A stretch of 64,000 bases of DNA from Streptomyces sp. NBC_00557 (GCF_036345995.1 NZ_CP107796.1:5146001-5210000), one strand, 5' to 3'; shown: positions 1 through 8,624, counted from the stretch's first letter. A program made the numbers and translations. The notes: a model not told the origin generated them from the letters alone.

Positions 1-194
1 AACTCCACGGCCCGGTCGGCGGCCGCGCGGAACGCCTGGGTCAGCTCCGTGGCCCGGGCCAGCAGCGCCCGCGGATCCTCGATCGACTCCAGGTCGAAGA
101 AGTGCTCGGGATCGGCGGCCGCCTCCGCGGGCTCGAAGATCAGAGGCGCGGGGCGTAGCCGCGGCTCGTTGCGACGCGGCGTGGGCTCCGCCAT
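1..194 (-). CDS. Hypothetical protein, N-terminal 64 residues (runs off the window)
   Basis: Only the N-terminus is visible: it opens MAEPTPRRNEPRLRPAPLIF and continues with an acidic, Ala-rich stretch containing EHFFDLESIEDPRALLARA. ATG is at 194-192, and an AGGAGGAG ribosome binding site lies about 7 bases upstream, which fixes the start. I do not recognise the family from this fragment. It lies downstream of the helicase operon on the same strand, but about 284 bases including a direct repeat separate them, so co-transcription is uncertain. Confidence 0.7.
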   Translation of the reverse strand, partial: MAEPTPRRNEPRLRPAPLIFEPAEAAADPEHFFDLESIEDPRALLARATELTQAFRAAADRAVE

Positions 195-311
195 GTCTTG
201 TCTCCTCCTCGTACGGTTCGCTGGGCACCGCCTTCAGGTGGGCCACCGTCCATTGTCCCGCGCCCCCGCAAGAGGCCGCCCTGGCCGAAGCTCCACCGCT
301 GCGGCCGATCA

Positions 312-386
312 CGTCACGGCCGCCAGGTCACCCGGTGTTCTGCCAGGTGCGCCAGTACGGCGTGGTTCGCCTCCCAGCCGTCCGGG
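312..386. repeat. 75-bp direct repeat, copy 1 (orphan copy of the helicase 3' end)
   Basis: Positions 312-386 are identical to 477-551, an offset of 165 bases. The second copy is the last 25 codons of the helicase gene, encoding DGWEANHAVLAHLAEHRVTW and so on to the stop. In this first copy the same reading frame and stop are kept, but the sequence upstream differs: it reads EAAHGHSP before DGWEAN and meets a TGA 24 codons upstream of DGWEAN, with no obvious start codon. It therefore looks like a duplicated gene end rather than a gene. Confidence 0.9.
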
Positions 387-476
387 CTGTGCCCATGGGC
401 CGCCTCCGGCGGCGTGCCGGACTCCGTCCGGCGGGTCGGGCGGTGTCATGCTGACCGGCTGTGGGGGTGAAGGGAT

Positions 477-551
477 CGTCACGGCCGCCAGGTCACCCGG
501 TGTTCTGCCAGGTGCGCCAGTACGGCGTGGTTCGCCTCCCAGCCGTCCGGG
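477..551. repeat. 75-bp direct repeat, copy 2 (inside the helicase 3' end)
   Basis: Second, coding copy of the repeat also found at 312-386. It spans the final 24 or so codons, the stop and two bases beyond it. The 90 bases between the copies show no other repeat. Confidence 0.9.
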
Positions 552-1816
552 AACTTCACCAGGGTGCCCAGCTGGACCGGTTCCGTGGACGGGTAGGCGT
601 CCAGGAGGTCGCCGACGCCGGCGCGGCAGACCACGATGCAGGCGTGGCGGTGGCGGGAGGCCAGCACGCACAGCCGGCCGGTCTCCAGGTGGAACGCGGT
701 GGCGTCGGGGCGGCCGGAGAGCGGGTGCAGGACGACCGTGACGTCGTACTCCCGGCCCTGCAGACGGTTCGCGGTGTCGACGGTGACGTCCGGCACGCCC
801 AGCTCGGCCAGCGCCGCGCGGACGGCCGCCGCCTGGTCGCGGTGCGCCGTACCCACGGCGACGCGGTCGGCGGTGAGGGGCGTGGGATCGTCCGAGCGCT
901 CGGAGACCGCCGCGCCGCCCCGGTCCAGCAGCCGGCGCACGACCGTGGCCACCGCCCGCACCGCCTCCGGATCCGTGCGCGGCGTGTGCCGGGCCGGCAG
1001 CTCCAGCAGGCCCCAGCCGGACTCCGCGGCCTCGTCGATCACCCGGTCCGGGCCGGAGCCGTCGGAGGGGACGGCGAAGGCGAGGCGGCGGTCGCCGTGG
1101 CCGGTACCGCTGCGGAAGGGCGTGTAGGGGTAGAAGGCGTCCGAGACCAGGGGCGCCGCGGAGGCCGGCAGGCGCCAGGACACCGGGAGCCGGTGTTGCG
1201 GGAGCGTCGGGTTGTGGGCCAGCAGGGTCGTCACGGCGGAGGCCGAGGGGTCGTACGACAGGCCCGCCCACTGTTCGCTGCCGACGATCGCGAACGGGTC
1301 CAGCTGCCCGGGGTCGCCCACGAACAGCGCCCGCTCGAACAGGCCGGCCACGGCGAGCAGGGCGTCGGAGCGCATCTGGTACGCCTCGTCCACGATCGCG
1401 TGCCGCCACGGCTCGTCGGCCTTCACGTGCGCCCACTTCGCCGCCGTGGACAGGACCACCGGCAGGCCGTTCAGATCCGCCGCCTTCGCGGAGGTGCGGA
1501 CCTGCGGCAGCTCGTCCAGCGCCTTGTCGTAGGGGTCGGTGTCGCTGCTGTGCAGGCGGCCGACCGGCAGCTGCGGGTTCTTCTCGGCGAGCCGCAGCAC
1601 CAGGTCGTCCACCTGGGCGTTCGTCTGGGCCACGACCATCAGCGGGCGCCCGGCGTCGGCCAGTTCGAGGGCCGCGCGCACCACGAGCGTCGACTTGCCC
1701 GCGCCCGGCGGGGAGTCCACGACCACACCGCGCTCGGTGCCGTGCAGGGTGTCGTACAGGATCGCGTCGGTGGCGCGGGCGGCGGCGGCCGAGGGGTCGA
1801 AGTCGACCGTCGTCAC
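479..1816 (-). CDS. Superfamily 1 (Upf1/Dna2-like) helicase ATPase
   Basis: 445-aa P-loop helicase with a full set of SF1 motifs. Walker A is SPPGAGKST near residues 35-43. Motif II is VDEAYQM near 142-148, the DEAxQ form typical of Upf1-like SF1B enzymes. Motif III is GDPGQLDPF near 167-175. C-terminal motifs include DTANRLQGREYDVTVV (motif V) and LASRHRHACIV (motif VI). The GTG start at 1816 overlaps the TGA of the upstream gene by 4 bases (GTGA), so translation is coupled. It is the last gene of a unit with a RecB/Cas4-like nuclease and an unknown protein. ATP-driven DNA or RNA unwinding or translocation coupled to that nuclease is inferred. No fused nuclease domain is present. Confidence 0.85.
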   Translation of the reverse strand: MTTVDFDPSAAAARATDAILYDTLHGTERGVVVDSPPGAGKSTLVVRAALELADAGRPLMVVAQTNAQVDDLVLRLAEKNPQLPVGRLHSSDTDPYDKALDELPQVRTSAKAADLNGLPVVLSTAAKWAHVKADEPWRHAIVDEAYQMRSDALLAVAGLFERALFVGDPGQLDPFAIVGSEQWAGLSYDPSASAVTTLLAHNPTLPQHRLPVSWRLPASAAPLVSDAFYPYTPFRSGTGHGDRRLAFAVPSDGSGPDRVIDEAAESGWGLLELPARHTPRTDPEAVRAVATVVRRLLDRGGAAVSERSDDPTPLTADRVAVGTAHRDQAAAVRAALAELGVPDVTVDTANRLQGREYDVTVVLHPLSGRPDATAFHLETGRLCVLASRHRHACIVVCRAGVGDLLDAYPSTEPVQLGTLVKFPDGWEANHAVLAHLAEHRVTWRP

Positions 1817-3411
1817 AGCAGATCCTCCTCGGTCACGGTGTCGGGGGCCTCCGGCGCGGGCTCACCCGGCGGTCCTCCGTGCGTCCACGGCGTCTCCTCC
1901 GGGTCGGGCAGCTTCGCGCCGCCGCGCTGCTCGTGCTCGAAGAGCGTGAAGCAGACCCGGTCGCCCTTCTCCGGCACCGAACCGGGCTCCGGCTCCCTGC
2001 CGCGGCCCATCTTGTCCAGGACGCGCAGGACGAGCACACGCCCGTCCGGGGAGTCCTCGTACCCGGCGAACTCCGCCGACTGCGGCTTGCCGTTCAGCGA
2101 GCGGTACACCTTCGCGCGCTCGGCGAGATGCGGCCGGTCGTCCGTGCGGACCGTCACCAGCGGGCGGGGGCTCGGCCGCTTGCCCTCGCTGTAGGCCATG
2201 ACGACATCGGTCACCTCGCCCGCGAACGCCTCCCCGGCCAGCCGCCGGCCCGCCATCACCAGCGGGTCGTCCAGCGCCTCCTGCGCCTCCAGCCGGGCCT
2301 GCTCGCGCTCGCGCGCGGCCAGCTTGTTCGCCGCCGTCACCGCGTCGTCCCGGCGCGGCTGCGGGGGCTCGCCCGCCAGCACCCGGTCGCGGTGGCCGGT
2401 GAAGGACCAGCGGTCGCGGGTCCAGCGCTCCTCGACGTGCGCGCCCTCCGGCAGCGCCCGCAGCAGGTCCAGGCCCCGCCACACCGCGTCCCACGTGGGC
2501 CGGGTGACGCCTGCCACCAGGTCGCGGATCTCCCGCTCGGCCGCCGTCAGCGCGGCCAGCCGGTCGTCGGCGGCCGGGGCGTCCTCGGCGGCGGCCAGCG
2601 CGGTGCGCGCGCGGTCGTAGCGCTCGATGGCCGGGGCCAGCAGCTTGTTGTCGAACGCCGGGTCGGTGGCGGGACCGGCCGGCGGGCACAGCAGTTGGCC
2701 GGCCGCGTCCCGGGCCAGCTCGGCGCGGCGCGCCGCCGCGGCGCCGTCGGTCCCCTCCGGGGGGTCGATCCAGGCGAGGAGTGCGCCCAGGTGCTGGTCC
2801 TCCAGGCTGGACTGGCCGGTCGCCCAGTGCCGGGAGAGGACATCGGTGAGCGCCAGCAGCAGCGAGGAGCCGGGGACCCGGGACCGCTCGCCGTAGTGGG
2901 TCAGCCAGCGGCCGAGCAGCGGCACCCGGGGCGGCGCCGGATAGGGGGCCTCCGGATCCTGCTCGGCGGTCCGGCGGAACCGCATCGAGCGGCCCAGCAG
3001 CCGTACGAAGTCCAGGCCCGCGCGGCTCGGCACGATCAGCTGCGGGGCGTCCGAGCACAGCTCGACCTCGACCTTCACCCGCTTGCCGGTCTCAGGGTCG
3101 GTCTCGGTGCGCTCGGCCGCCTCCACGGACTCGGCGTAGGAGTCGATGTACGGCAGGACGACGTCGGCCAGGTCGGCGAGGAAGGCGAAGCGCAGATCAC
3201 GGTCGCGCGGCTGCGGCACGACCAGCAGACGCGGCGCGTCCCGGTCGGTGCCGACCAGCGCGCCGAGCGGGGCGCCGGCCTCACCGGCGGTGGTGAGCGG
3301 CACGAACACCAGCGGGCGCGCCGACAGATGCCGGTGCCGGACGGTCGCGGCGGGCTGCGCCCGGCCGGTCTCGACGGCCTCGAGCCGGGCAAGGGCGGCG
3401 ATCAGCGACAC
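1813..3411 (-). CDS. Conserved-looking hypothetical protein of the nuclease-helicase unit
   Basis: 532-aa protein of a family I do not recognise. It starts with GTG at 3411, overlapping the nuclease stop by 10 bases, and opens MSLIAALARLEAVETGRAQP. The first 250 residues look globular, with several hydrophobic strands (PLVFVPL, RLLVVPQP). The middle (roughly residues 270-420) is Ala/Arg/Glu-rich and probably helical. The end is acidic (APDTVTEEDLL). I see no signal peptide, membrane segment or ATPase or nuclease motif. Being sandwiched and coupled between a nuclease and a helicase suggests a structural or DNA-recognition subunit of one complex; this is inference only. Confidence 0.8.
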   Translation of the reverse strand: MSLIAALARLEAVETGRAQPAATVRHRHLSARPLVFVPLTTAGEAGAPLGALVGTDRDAPRLLVVPQPRDRDLRFAFLADLADVVLPYIDSYAESVEAAERTETDPETGKRVKVEVELCSDAPQLIVPSRAGLDFVRLLGRSMRFRRTAEQDPEAPYPAPPRVPLLGRWLTHYGERSRVPGSSLLLALTDVLSRHWATGQSSLEDQHLGALLAWIDPPEGTDGAAAARRAELARDAAGQLLCPPAGPATDPAFDNKLLAPAIERYDRARTALAAAEDAPAADDRLAALTAAEREIRDLVAGVTRPTWDAVWRGLDLLRALPEGAHVEERWTRDRWSFTGHRDRVLAGEPPQPRRDDAVTAANKLAAREREQARLEAQEALDDPLVMAGRRLAGEAFAGEVTDVVMAYSEGKRPSPRPLVTVRTDDRPHLAERAKVYRSLNGKPQSAEFAGYEDSPDGRVLVLRVLDKMGRGREPEPGSVPEKGDRVCFTLFEHEQRGGAKLPDPEETPWTHGGPPGEPAPEAPDTVTEEDLL

Positions 3412-4757
3412 GCGCCCACCTCCGCCGCGTCCTCCGGGGCTTCGGCGGGGACGGCTGTCGCCCGGTCCGCGGGCTCGGGGGTTTCGGCGGGGGAGGCTTC
3501 CGCCTGGTCCGTGGATTCGGGAGCGTGGTCGCTCACGGCCGCCGCCCGGGCCGCGCTCGGCAGGGTGTCGGTGTGCACAGCCGCCGCCGCGTCCGCAGCC
3601 CGCAGGGCCTCGGTGCGCAGGGCCGCCGCCCGGCGCAGGGCCGCGACCGTCGGGTCGGTCGGGTCGCCGGTCCTGCCGTGGGCCGCGGCCAGGACGTCCC
3701 CCACCGTGGTCAGCCCGCCCAGTTCCGCGCGCAGCGGTCGGCCCAGGCGGGTGACGGCGCCCTCCTCGCGGGCGCGTTCCCGGCAGTGGAAGGCCAGCTC
3801 GCAGGTGGACAGGCACTCCGGTGCGTACGTCGCCGGGACCGCCTCGACCGACGCCGTCAGCTCCTCGGCGCTGCGGCCGGGCGCGAAGCACGTGCCCTCG
3901 GGCAGGGACCCGGCGATCTCCTCGATGCGGGTGAGCCGCGCCAGCTGGCGTGCGGTGACCGCGCGCTGCTTGCGGATGTCGACGGCCGATCCCGCGGGCA
4001 GGTTGGAGAAGTCCTTCGGGCACACCAGCAGGATCCGGTGCCGTACGGCCGGAACCGGGTCGAGGCGGGCGGCGACCTCCTCCAGGGCCAGCACGTACAC
4101 CGCCGCCTGCCGGGCCGCCGCGCCGACCTTCGCCGGGTCCGCCGAACCGTCCAGCATCGGGAAGGACTTGATCTCCACCACCGACCAGCTGCCGTCCGGG
4201 TGCACCACCACCGCGTCCGGCTCCAGGAAGGCGAGCGAGCCGGCCACGTCCAGGGCGAGCATCGGGTGGTCCAGCAGGGTCCAGCCGCCCGCCTGCGTGG
4301 CCTCCCGCAGCGCCAGCGCCGTACGGGCCGTGCGGCCCTCGGGGCCATGCGCGGTCAGGTCCGGCACGGCCGCCCCCTCGGGCGGCGCCGCGCCGGGGTC
4401 GAGGCGGGCGTGCGCCAGCCGGAGCAGCTCCGCGCCGCCGTCCGCCTTCACTTTCGCCTCGAACGCGTTGCCGCGCGTCAGCGCGAACTGCGACTGCCCG
4501 AAGGCGGACGGCGCGCCCAGCGCGCTCGCCAGCCGCGCCTTGTCCACCCCGGCGCCGTCCAGGATCGCCCGCCGCGCGCACCCGGGGTTCGCGGCGAGGG
4601 CCGCGAGGGCGCGCGCGTCCAGGGCCTTGGCCGGTACGTCGGGACCGCGCAGCTCAGCGAGCCGGTGCCGGAGCCCCTTCTCCCGCGTCGCTGGGCGAGG
4701 TGTCCGGTTCGGTCCCGGCGTCGAGCTGCGACTCGCGCTGCCGTGGAAATCGCTCAC
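3402..4757 (-). CDS. RecB/Cas4-like PD-(D/E)XK nuclease with Fe-S cysteine cluster
   Basis: About 451 aa from GTG 4757 (GTG 4802 is an alternative). The core nuclease signature is visible: GNAFEAKV near 96-103 (motif I region), PDAVV with D181, VEIKSF with E195 and K197, and QAAVY with Q217 and Y221, the QxxxY motif of RecB-type nucleases. Cysteines are placed as in Cas4, AddB and Dna2 nucleases: one before the nuclease core (C60, NPGCARRA) and three after it (C315, C319, C325 in ECLSTCELAFHC), predicting a 4Fe-4S cluster. The last 120 residues are an Ala-rich low-complexity tail. It is first in a coupled unit with an unknown protein and a Upf1-like helicase, resembling a split Dna2 or TM0106-type enzyme. 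No CRISPR array is nearby. Confidence 0.82.
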   Translation of the reverse strand: MSDFHGSASRSSTPGPNRTPRPATREKGLRHRLAELRGPDVPAKALDARALAALAANPGCARRAILDGAGVDKARLASALGAPSAFGQSQFALTRGNAFEAKVKADGGAELLRLAHARLDPGAAPPEGAAVPDLTAHGPEGRTARTALALREATQAGGWTLLDHPMLALDVAGSLAFLEPDAVVVHPDGSWSVVEIKSFPMLDGSADPAKVGAAARQAAVYVLALEEVAARLDPVPAVRHRILLVCPKDFSNLPAGSAVDIRKQRAVTARQLARLTRIEEIAGSLPEGTCFAPGRSAEELTASVEAVPATYAPECLSTCELAFHCRERAREEGAVTRLGRPLRAELGGLTTVGDVLAAAHGRTGDPTDPTVAALRRAAALRTEALRAADAAAAVHTDTLPSAARAAAVSDHAPESTDQAEASPAETPEPADRATAVPAEAPEDAAEVGACR

Positions 4758-5595
4758 CCGCGGAAGTCTGGCATCCGGCACTGACAATCGGGGAACCGGC
4801 ACCCTGCGCGACCGGTGCGGTACGCGGCAGCAGACGTGCCCGGACCAGGTCCACGGCCCGCATCACCCACGGCGCGAGCAGGGCGCCGACGCCCATCACC
4901 GCGACGCCCGCGACCGCGTCGAGGAGATAGTGGTTGGCGGTGCCCATGACCACGAGCGCGGTGCCCAGCGGATAGAGCACACCGAGGATCCTCGCCGCGC
5001 GCGTGCCGCCGTGCCGCCACAGCATCACCCCGCACCACAGCGCCCAGCCGACGTGCAGGCTCGGCATGGCCGCGTACTGGTTGGTCATGCCGCCCAGGCC
5101 GCGCGGCGCGCTCGCGTCGCCGCCCCACCAGCCGTACGAGCTGTAGTGCGCCATGGTGTCCGTGAAGCCGTGGCCGGCGGAGAGCAGCCGGGGCGGGCAG
5201 GTCGGCAGCAGGGTGAAGCCGATCAGGCCGATGAACGTGGACGTCATCAGCCAGGTGCGGGCCCGCCGGTAGTGCCCGGCGCGGGCCCGGAACAGCCAGA
5301 CCAGCAGGGCGGGCGTGACCACGTAGTGCAGCGAGGCGTACCAGAAGTCGGCCGGCACGCCGAGCCACGGCTCGCGGGTGAACAGCCGGTTGAGCGGATG
5401 CTCGGCGTTCAGGTGCAGGTCCTGCTCGAAGCGGAGGATCGCCAGGCCGTGGTCGACGGCGGAGGAGACGTCACCGCGGGCCAGGAGCCGGCCGGCCGAG
5501 TAGCAGCCGTAGACCAGGACGATCAGCGGCAGTTCGGTCCACCAGCGCAGCCGGGTACGGGCCTCCTCGGTGGCCGGTGTCTCGGTCTGCGGCAT
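4654..5595 (-). CDS. PAP2-superfamily membrane phosphatase
   Basis: 313-aa polytopic membrane protein. ATG 5595 follows a strong purine-rich site (GGGGGAGGG). Phosphatase motifs of the PAP2/AUR1-like family are present: TCPPRLL, then MPSLHVGWA (the SxH motif with catalytic-type His), then TANHYLLDA (His and Asp of the third motif), set among five or six hydrophobic segments. The family hydrolyses or transfers lipid-linked phosphates at the membrane. The C-terminal tail, about 60 hydrophilic residues, overlaps the N-terminal codons of the following nuclease gene by about 104 bases in another frame, so either the tail or the nuclease start may need revision. Substrate unknown. Confidence 0.8.
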   Translation of the reverse strand: MPQTETPATEEARTRLRWWTELPLIVLVYGCYSAGRLLARGDVSSAVDHGLAILRFEQDLHLNAEHPLNRLFTREPWLGVPADFWYASLHYVVTPALLVWLFRARAGHYRRARTWLMTSTFIGLIGFTLLPTCPPRLLSAGHGFTDTMAHYSSYGWWGGDASAPRGLGGMTNQYAAMPSLHVGWALWCGVMLWRHGGTRAARILGVLYPLGTALVVMGTANHYLLDAVAGVAVMGVGALLAPWVMRAVDLVRARLLPRTAPVAQGAGSPIVSAGCQTSAGERFPRQRESQLDAGTEPDTSPSDAGEGAPAPAR

Positions 5596-5810
5596 CCGAT
5601 CGCCCTCCCCCTTCTGCTGTGCGGCGCGCCCCGGCGGGCGACCGTGCCACTTTACGGTGTGCGCATCCCGCCCATGAGGGCGCTCCGGCCCACAAAGACG
5701 CCGAGATCGCCCCCCGGGTTGCCCCGGCCGGGGGTACGCGATGATGGAGAAGTCGTCTTTTCTTGTTTTCACGACGTCTGTGTGGCGTCCCGCTTCCGGA
5801 AAGGTCCCCC

Positions 5811-6407
5811 ATGGCACCGCGCATCCTGCTGGCCCGGCACGGACAGACGGACTGGTCGCTGTCCGGCAAGCACACCGGCAGGACCGACGTGCCGCTGCTG
5901 GAGGAGGGGCGGCGGGGCGCCAAGCTGCTCGGCGAGCGCCTGCACCGGGCGCCGCTGGACGGGCTGCCGGAGGCCGAGGTGCGCACCAGCCCGCTGGCAC
6001 GCGCGCGTGAGACCTGCGAACTGGCCGGCTTCGGCGACCGCGCCAGCACCTGGGACACGCTCCTGGAGTGGGACTACGGCGCCTACGAGGGCCTGACCCC
6101 GGCCGAGATCCAGGCCGTGCGCCCGGGATGGCTGATCTGGCGGGACGGGGTGCCTCGGGGCGAGAGCATCGCCGAGGTCACCGCGCGCGCGGACGAGGTG
6201 GTGGCGTGGGCCCGCGCGGCCGACCGCGACGTCCTGGTCTTCGCCCACGGCCACATCCTGCGCTCCATAGGCGCGCGCTGGCTGGGTCTCCCGCTGGACT
6301 TCGCCGCGCGGATCCGCCTCAACCCGACCTCGCTGTCGGTCCTCGGCTGGGCCTACGGCGAGCCGGCGATCGAGAGCTGGAACGACCTCGGGCACCTGGT
6401 GCACTGA
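5811..6407 (+). CDS. Histidine phosphatase family protein (phosphoglycerate mutase-like)
   Basis: 198 aa. The N-terminus carries the family signature [10 protein letters not shown] (catalytic His with RHG) and the second His lies in [21 protein letters not shown] supplies the conserved arginine region. Such proteins dephosphorylate small metabolites or phosphoproteins through a phospho-histidine intermediate. The ATG at 5811 has a GGAAAGG element upstream. It is transcribed divergently from the PAP2 gene with about 215 bases between them. The exact substrate cannot be read from sequence. Confidence 0.88.
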   Translation: MAPRILLARHGQTDWSLSGKHTGRTDVPLLEEGRRGAKLLGERLHRAPLDGLPEAEVRTSPLARARETCELAGFGDRASTWDTLLEWDYGAYEGLTPAEIQAVRPGWLIWRDGVPRGESIAEVTARADEVVAWARAADRDVLVFAHGHILRSIGARWLGLPLDFAARIRLNPTSLSVLGWAYGEPAIESWNDLGHLVH

Positions 6408-6486
6408 CGGTCCCCAGGCCCGCGCCGTCCACGGCACGGACGTGTGCCGCTCGGGCCGACGGCCGTCAGGCTCGCGCCGGCGGCCG

Positions 6487-7947
6487 TCAGATCCGTGCCG
6501 TCCGCGGCATCGAGGCGTGCCGCTCCAGGAACTCCGACACCCCGGACGCCCGCCGGTGCGGCAGGAGCACGCGCGCGGTGCCGGCCAGCATGCCCTGGAT
6601 ACGGGACGACTGGACCTGGTCCAGCAGGGACAGCACGCGCAGCCCCGCGGCGGCCGCCTCGTCCGGCCGCCCCTCGCGGGCGAGGTCGTCGGCCAGCTCC
6701 GCCGTGTAGAGCGCGATGTTGCGGGTGAAGTGCGGATCCTGCAGCTCGGCCGCGCGGTAGGCGTGCCGCGACGCCCGCCGCCAGTCGCCCAGCGTGGACC
6801 AGCACTGCGCCTCCAGCCCCTCCAGCTCGGCCTCGCCGTAGAAGCTCATCCACTCCGGGTCGGCGTCCGAGCGGCCCCGGGCGAAGAGGGCCTGCGCGCG
6901 GGCCAGCGCCCGTTCGCAGCCGGTCCGGTCGGCGAGCCCCGCCCAGCCGCCCGCCTCGCGCAGCGCGAGCAGGGACATCAGGCGGGCGGAGCCCAGCGGG
7001 GCCGCCGCGCGCTGGGCGGCCTGCGCGGCGCGCACCGCCTCCCGGGGCCGGCCGGCGTCCCGCGCCAGGAACGCGGTGTTGCAGAAGGCGTGCGCCTCCA
7101 GCGCCTGGTCACCGGTCATCCGGGCCGTGGCCAGCGCCTCCGCGTAGTGCGAGCGGGCCTCGTCGAAACGGCCCGAGTCGTGTGCCAGCCAGCCCACGGA
7201 GATGGCGAGTTCACCGGCGCCCGCGTGCAGCCGGTCCGCGGTGGTCTGCCGGGTCGCGCCGGCGTCCAGCAGGGCGTAGGCCGCGCGCAGCGGAGCCGCC
7301 GCACGCCGGTAGAGGCCGTCCGCGCCGTGCCGGTCGTCGAGCAGCCGGATCCGGCGGACGGCCTCCTCCAGGGCGGCCGCCTCGGGGCCGCCGGCCCGGC
7401 GCGGAGTACGGGCCGGCGGCGCGGCGTCCGCGGCGAGCCCCAGCGGGCCCAGCGTGGCGGCGGCCACCGTGGCGCCTCCGCCGGTCATGAATGCGCGACG
7501 CAGCACGTCGCTCTCCTCGTGGTTCAGGTGGTCTTTCGCGTACGGTCCTGGCGCGCCGCACGGGTCCTGCATGTCATACGGATCGACGGCACCGGCCGAC
7601 TCAGCGGGCGCCTCGGCGGCCGGTTCCCCGGCCGCGTCCGCCGTCGTACGCGCGGCGCGGCCGCGGACGGACGAGCGGGGCGCGAAGCCCAGGTCGGTGA
7701 GCGTGCGTCCGGGGAACATGTGCAGGAACACCCGTTCGTAGGCGTAGTTGGGGCAGCGGATCTCACCCGCCTCCACCCTGCCGACGTAACGCGCGTCACA
7801 GCTCACCCGCTCACCGATCTCGCGCGCGGCGCGCCGTACGAGCGCCGCGAACTCGGCCGGTGAGCGCCTGCCGCGCAGTTGCCGGAAGGCGAGGTTCGGC
7901 CGGGGTGGCCGATCGGGCTGTGACGAGGTCACGGTTGACGACGCCAT
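6487..7947 (-). CDS. NsdA-like transcriptional regulator with TPR-type repeats
   Basis: 486 aa from ATG 7947, preceded by GAGAGGA. Residues about 15-90 form the helix-turn-helix region with VSCDARYVGRVEAGEIRCPN followed by FPGRTLTDLGF, a hallmark of the Streptomyces NsdA family (NsdA represses sporulation and antibiotic production). Residues about 150-480 are alpha-helical, TPR-like, with repeated Ala/Arg helices (LARDAGRPREAVRAAQAAQ). A hydrophobic Gly/Ala stretch near residues 155-175 links the two. Whether this protein represses development is inferred from family only. It is divergent from a small gene starting at 8214, a likely target. Confidence 0.75.
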   Translation of the reverse strand: MASSTVTSSQPDRPPRPNLAFRQLRGRRSPAEFAALVRRAAREIGERVSCDARYVGRVEAGEIRCPNYAYERVFLHMFPGRTLTDLGFAPRSSVRGRAARTTADAAGEPAAEAPAESAGAVDPYDMQDPCGAPGPYAKDHLNHEESDVLRRAFMTGGGATVAAATLGPLGLAADAAPPARTPRRAGGPEAAALEEAVRRIRLLDDRHGADGLYRRAAAPLRAAYALLDAGATRQTTADRLHAGAGELAISVGWLAHDSGRFDEARSHYAEALATARMTGDQALEAHAFCNTAFLARDAGRPREAVRAAQAAQRAAAPLGSARLMSLLALREAGGWAGLADRTGCERALARAQALFARGRSDADPEWMSFYGEAELEGLEAQCWSTLGDWRRASRHAYRAAELQDPHFTRNIALYTAELADDLAREGRPDEAAAAGLRVLSLLDQVQSSRIQGMLAGTARVLLPHRRASGVSEFLERHASMPRTARI

Positions 7948-8213
7948 GGCCGGGTCCTCTCGTGCGAACCGTCGAACCATGCCGGATCCGGGACGGGTTC
8001 GTGACGAGTTGTCCGAGTGACGCCCTGGTTCCGGCGGGCATGAACGTACCTGCTGTGAGGGGCTCGCCACGCAGTGTTTAGCTACAAACCGGATATCTCA
8101 TCCACGATCTGCCATGAAGTGCCATCCTTTGCGGCGCACTTCGGCCGTAGCCGTTGACGTGCTCGCGCGTTGGACCCGGTGGACCGCAACAGGGCTGTGT
8201 GGTGGAGGACGTC

Positions 8214-8624
8214 ATGGAGACCGGGGAGTCCCGCCAGAGCAACGAGGTGTGTACGCCGCCGTCCAGAGCCGTGGGGGACGCGTCGGCCTGCGATCTCGTG
8301 ACGGTGCCGGCCCGGCAGGGCCTGGAGGCGGTCGACATCCTGCGGCGCGGCGCCGGTGACGCGGTGGGCCCCGTGCTGCACGACGGCGGCGCCACCCTCG
8401 GCTTCCTCGTCCCGGCGGGCACCGCGGCCGGCTGGGACGTGCCCGGCAGCACCTGCACGCGGACCGACGGACGCGGGCTCAGGCTGAACCCCGAGCCGCC
8501 GGTGGAGGGCTCCGACTGGCTGCTGCCGCCCGGCGAGGCGGATCTCGCCACCGACCCGACCGTGCTGCGCCGGGCCCTCGGGGAGGCGGCCCGGTTGATC
8601 GAGGCGGCCGACAGCTGCAGGTAG
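8214..8624 (+). CDS. Small hypothetical protein divergent from the NsdA-like regulator
   Basis: 136 aa from ATG 8214 with a GTGGAGG site 6-8 bases upstream. The core contains ILRRGAGDAVGPVLHDGG, LGFLVPAGTAAGWDVPG and LRLNPEPPVEGSDWLLPP, which look like a compact globular domain. It resembles small Streptomyces proteins kept next to HTH regulators, some reminiscent of the N-terminal part of prim-pol (bifunctional primase) proteins, but I cannot support a function. The roughly 265 bases shared with the divergent regulator gene suggest joint control. Confidence 0.72.
   Translation: METGESRQSNEVCTPPSRAVGDASACDLVTVPARQGLEAVDILRRGAGDAVGPVLHDGGATLGFLVPAGTAAGWDVPGSTCTRTDGRGLRLNPEPPVEGSDWLLPPGEADLATDPTVLRRALGEAARLIEAADSCR

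Noticed and set aside
3402..4757. Nuclease as a CRISPR Cas4 protein
   Set aside because: No repeat-spacer array and no cas1/cas2 gene in the window; the helicase partner fits a Dna2-like pairing better.
1879..6096. A very long open frame on the plus strand opposite the helicase, nuclease and phosphatase genes
   Set aside because: It is antisense to genes with clear motifs; GC-rich codon bias opens such frames by chance and its sequence is low-complexity Arg/Gly/Ala.
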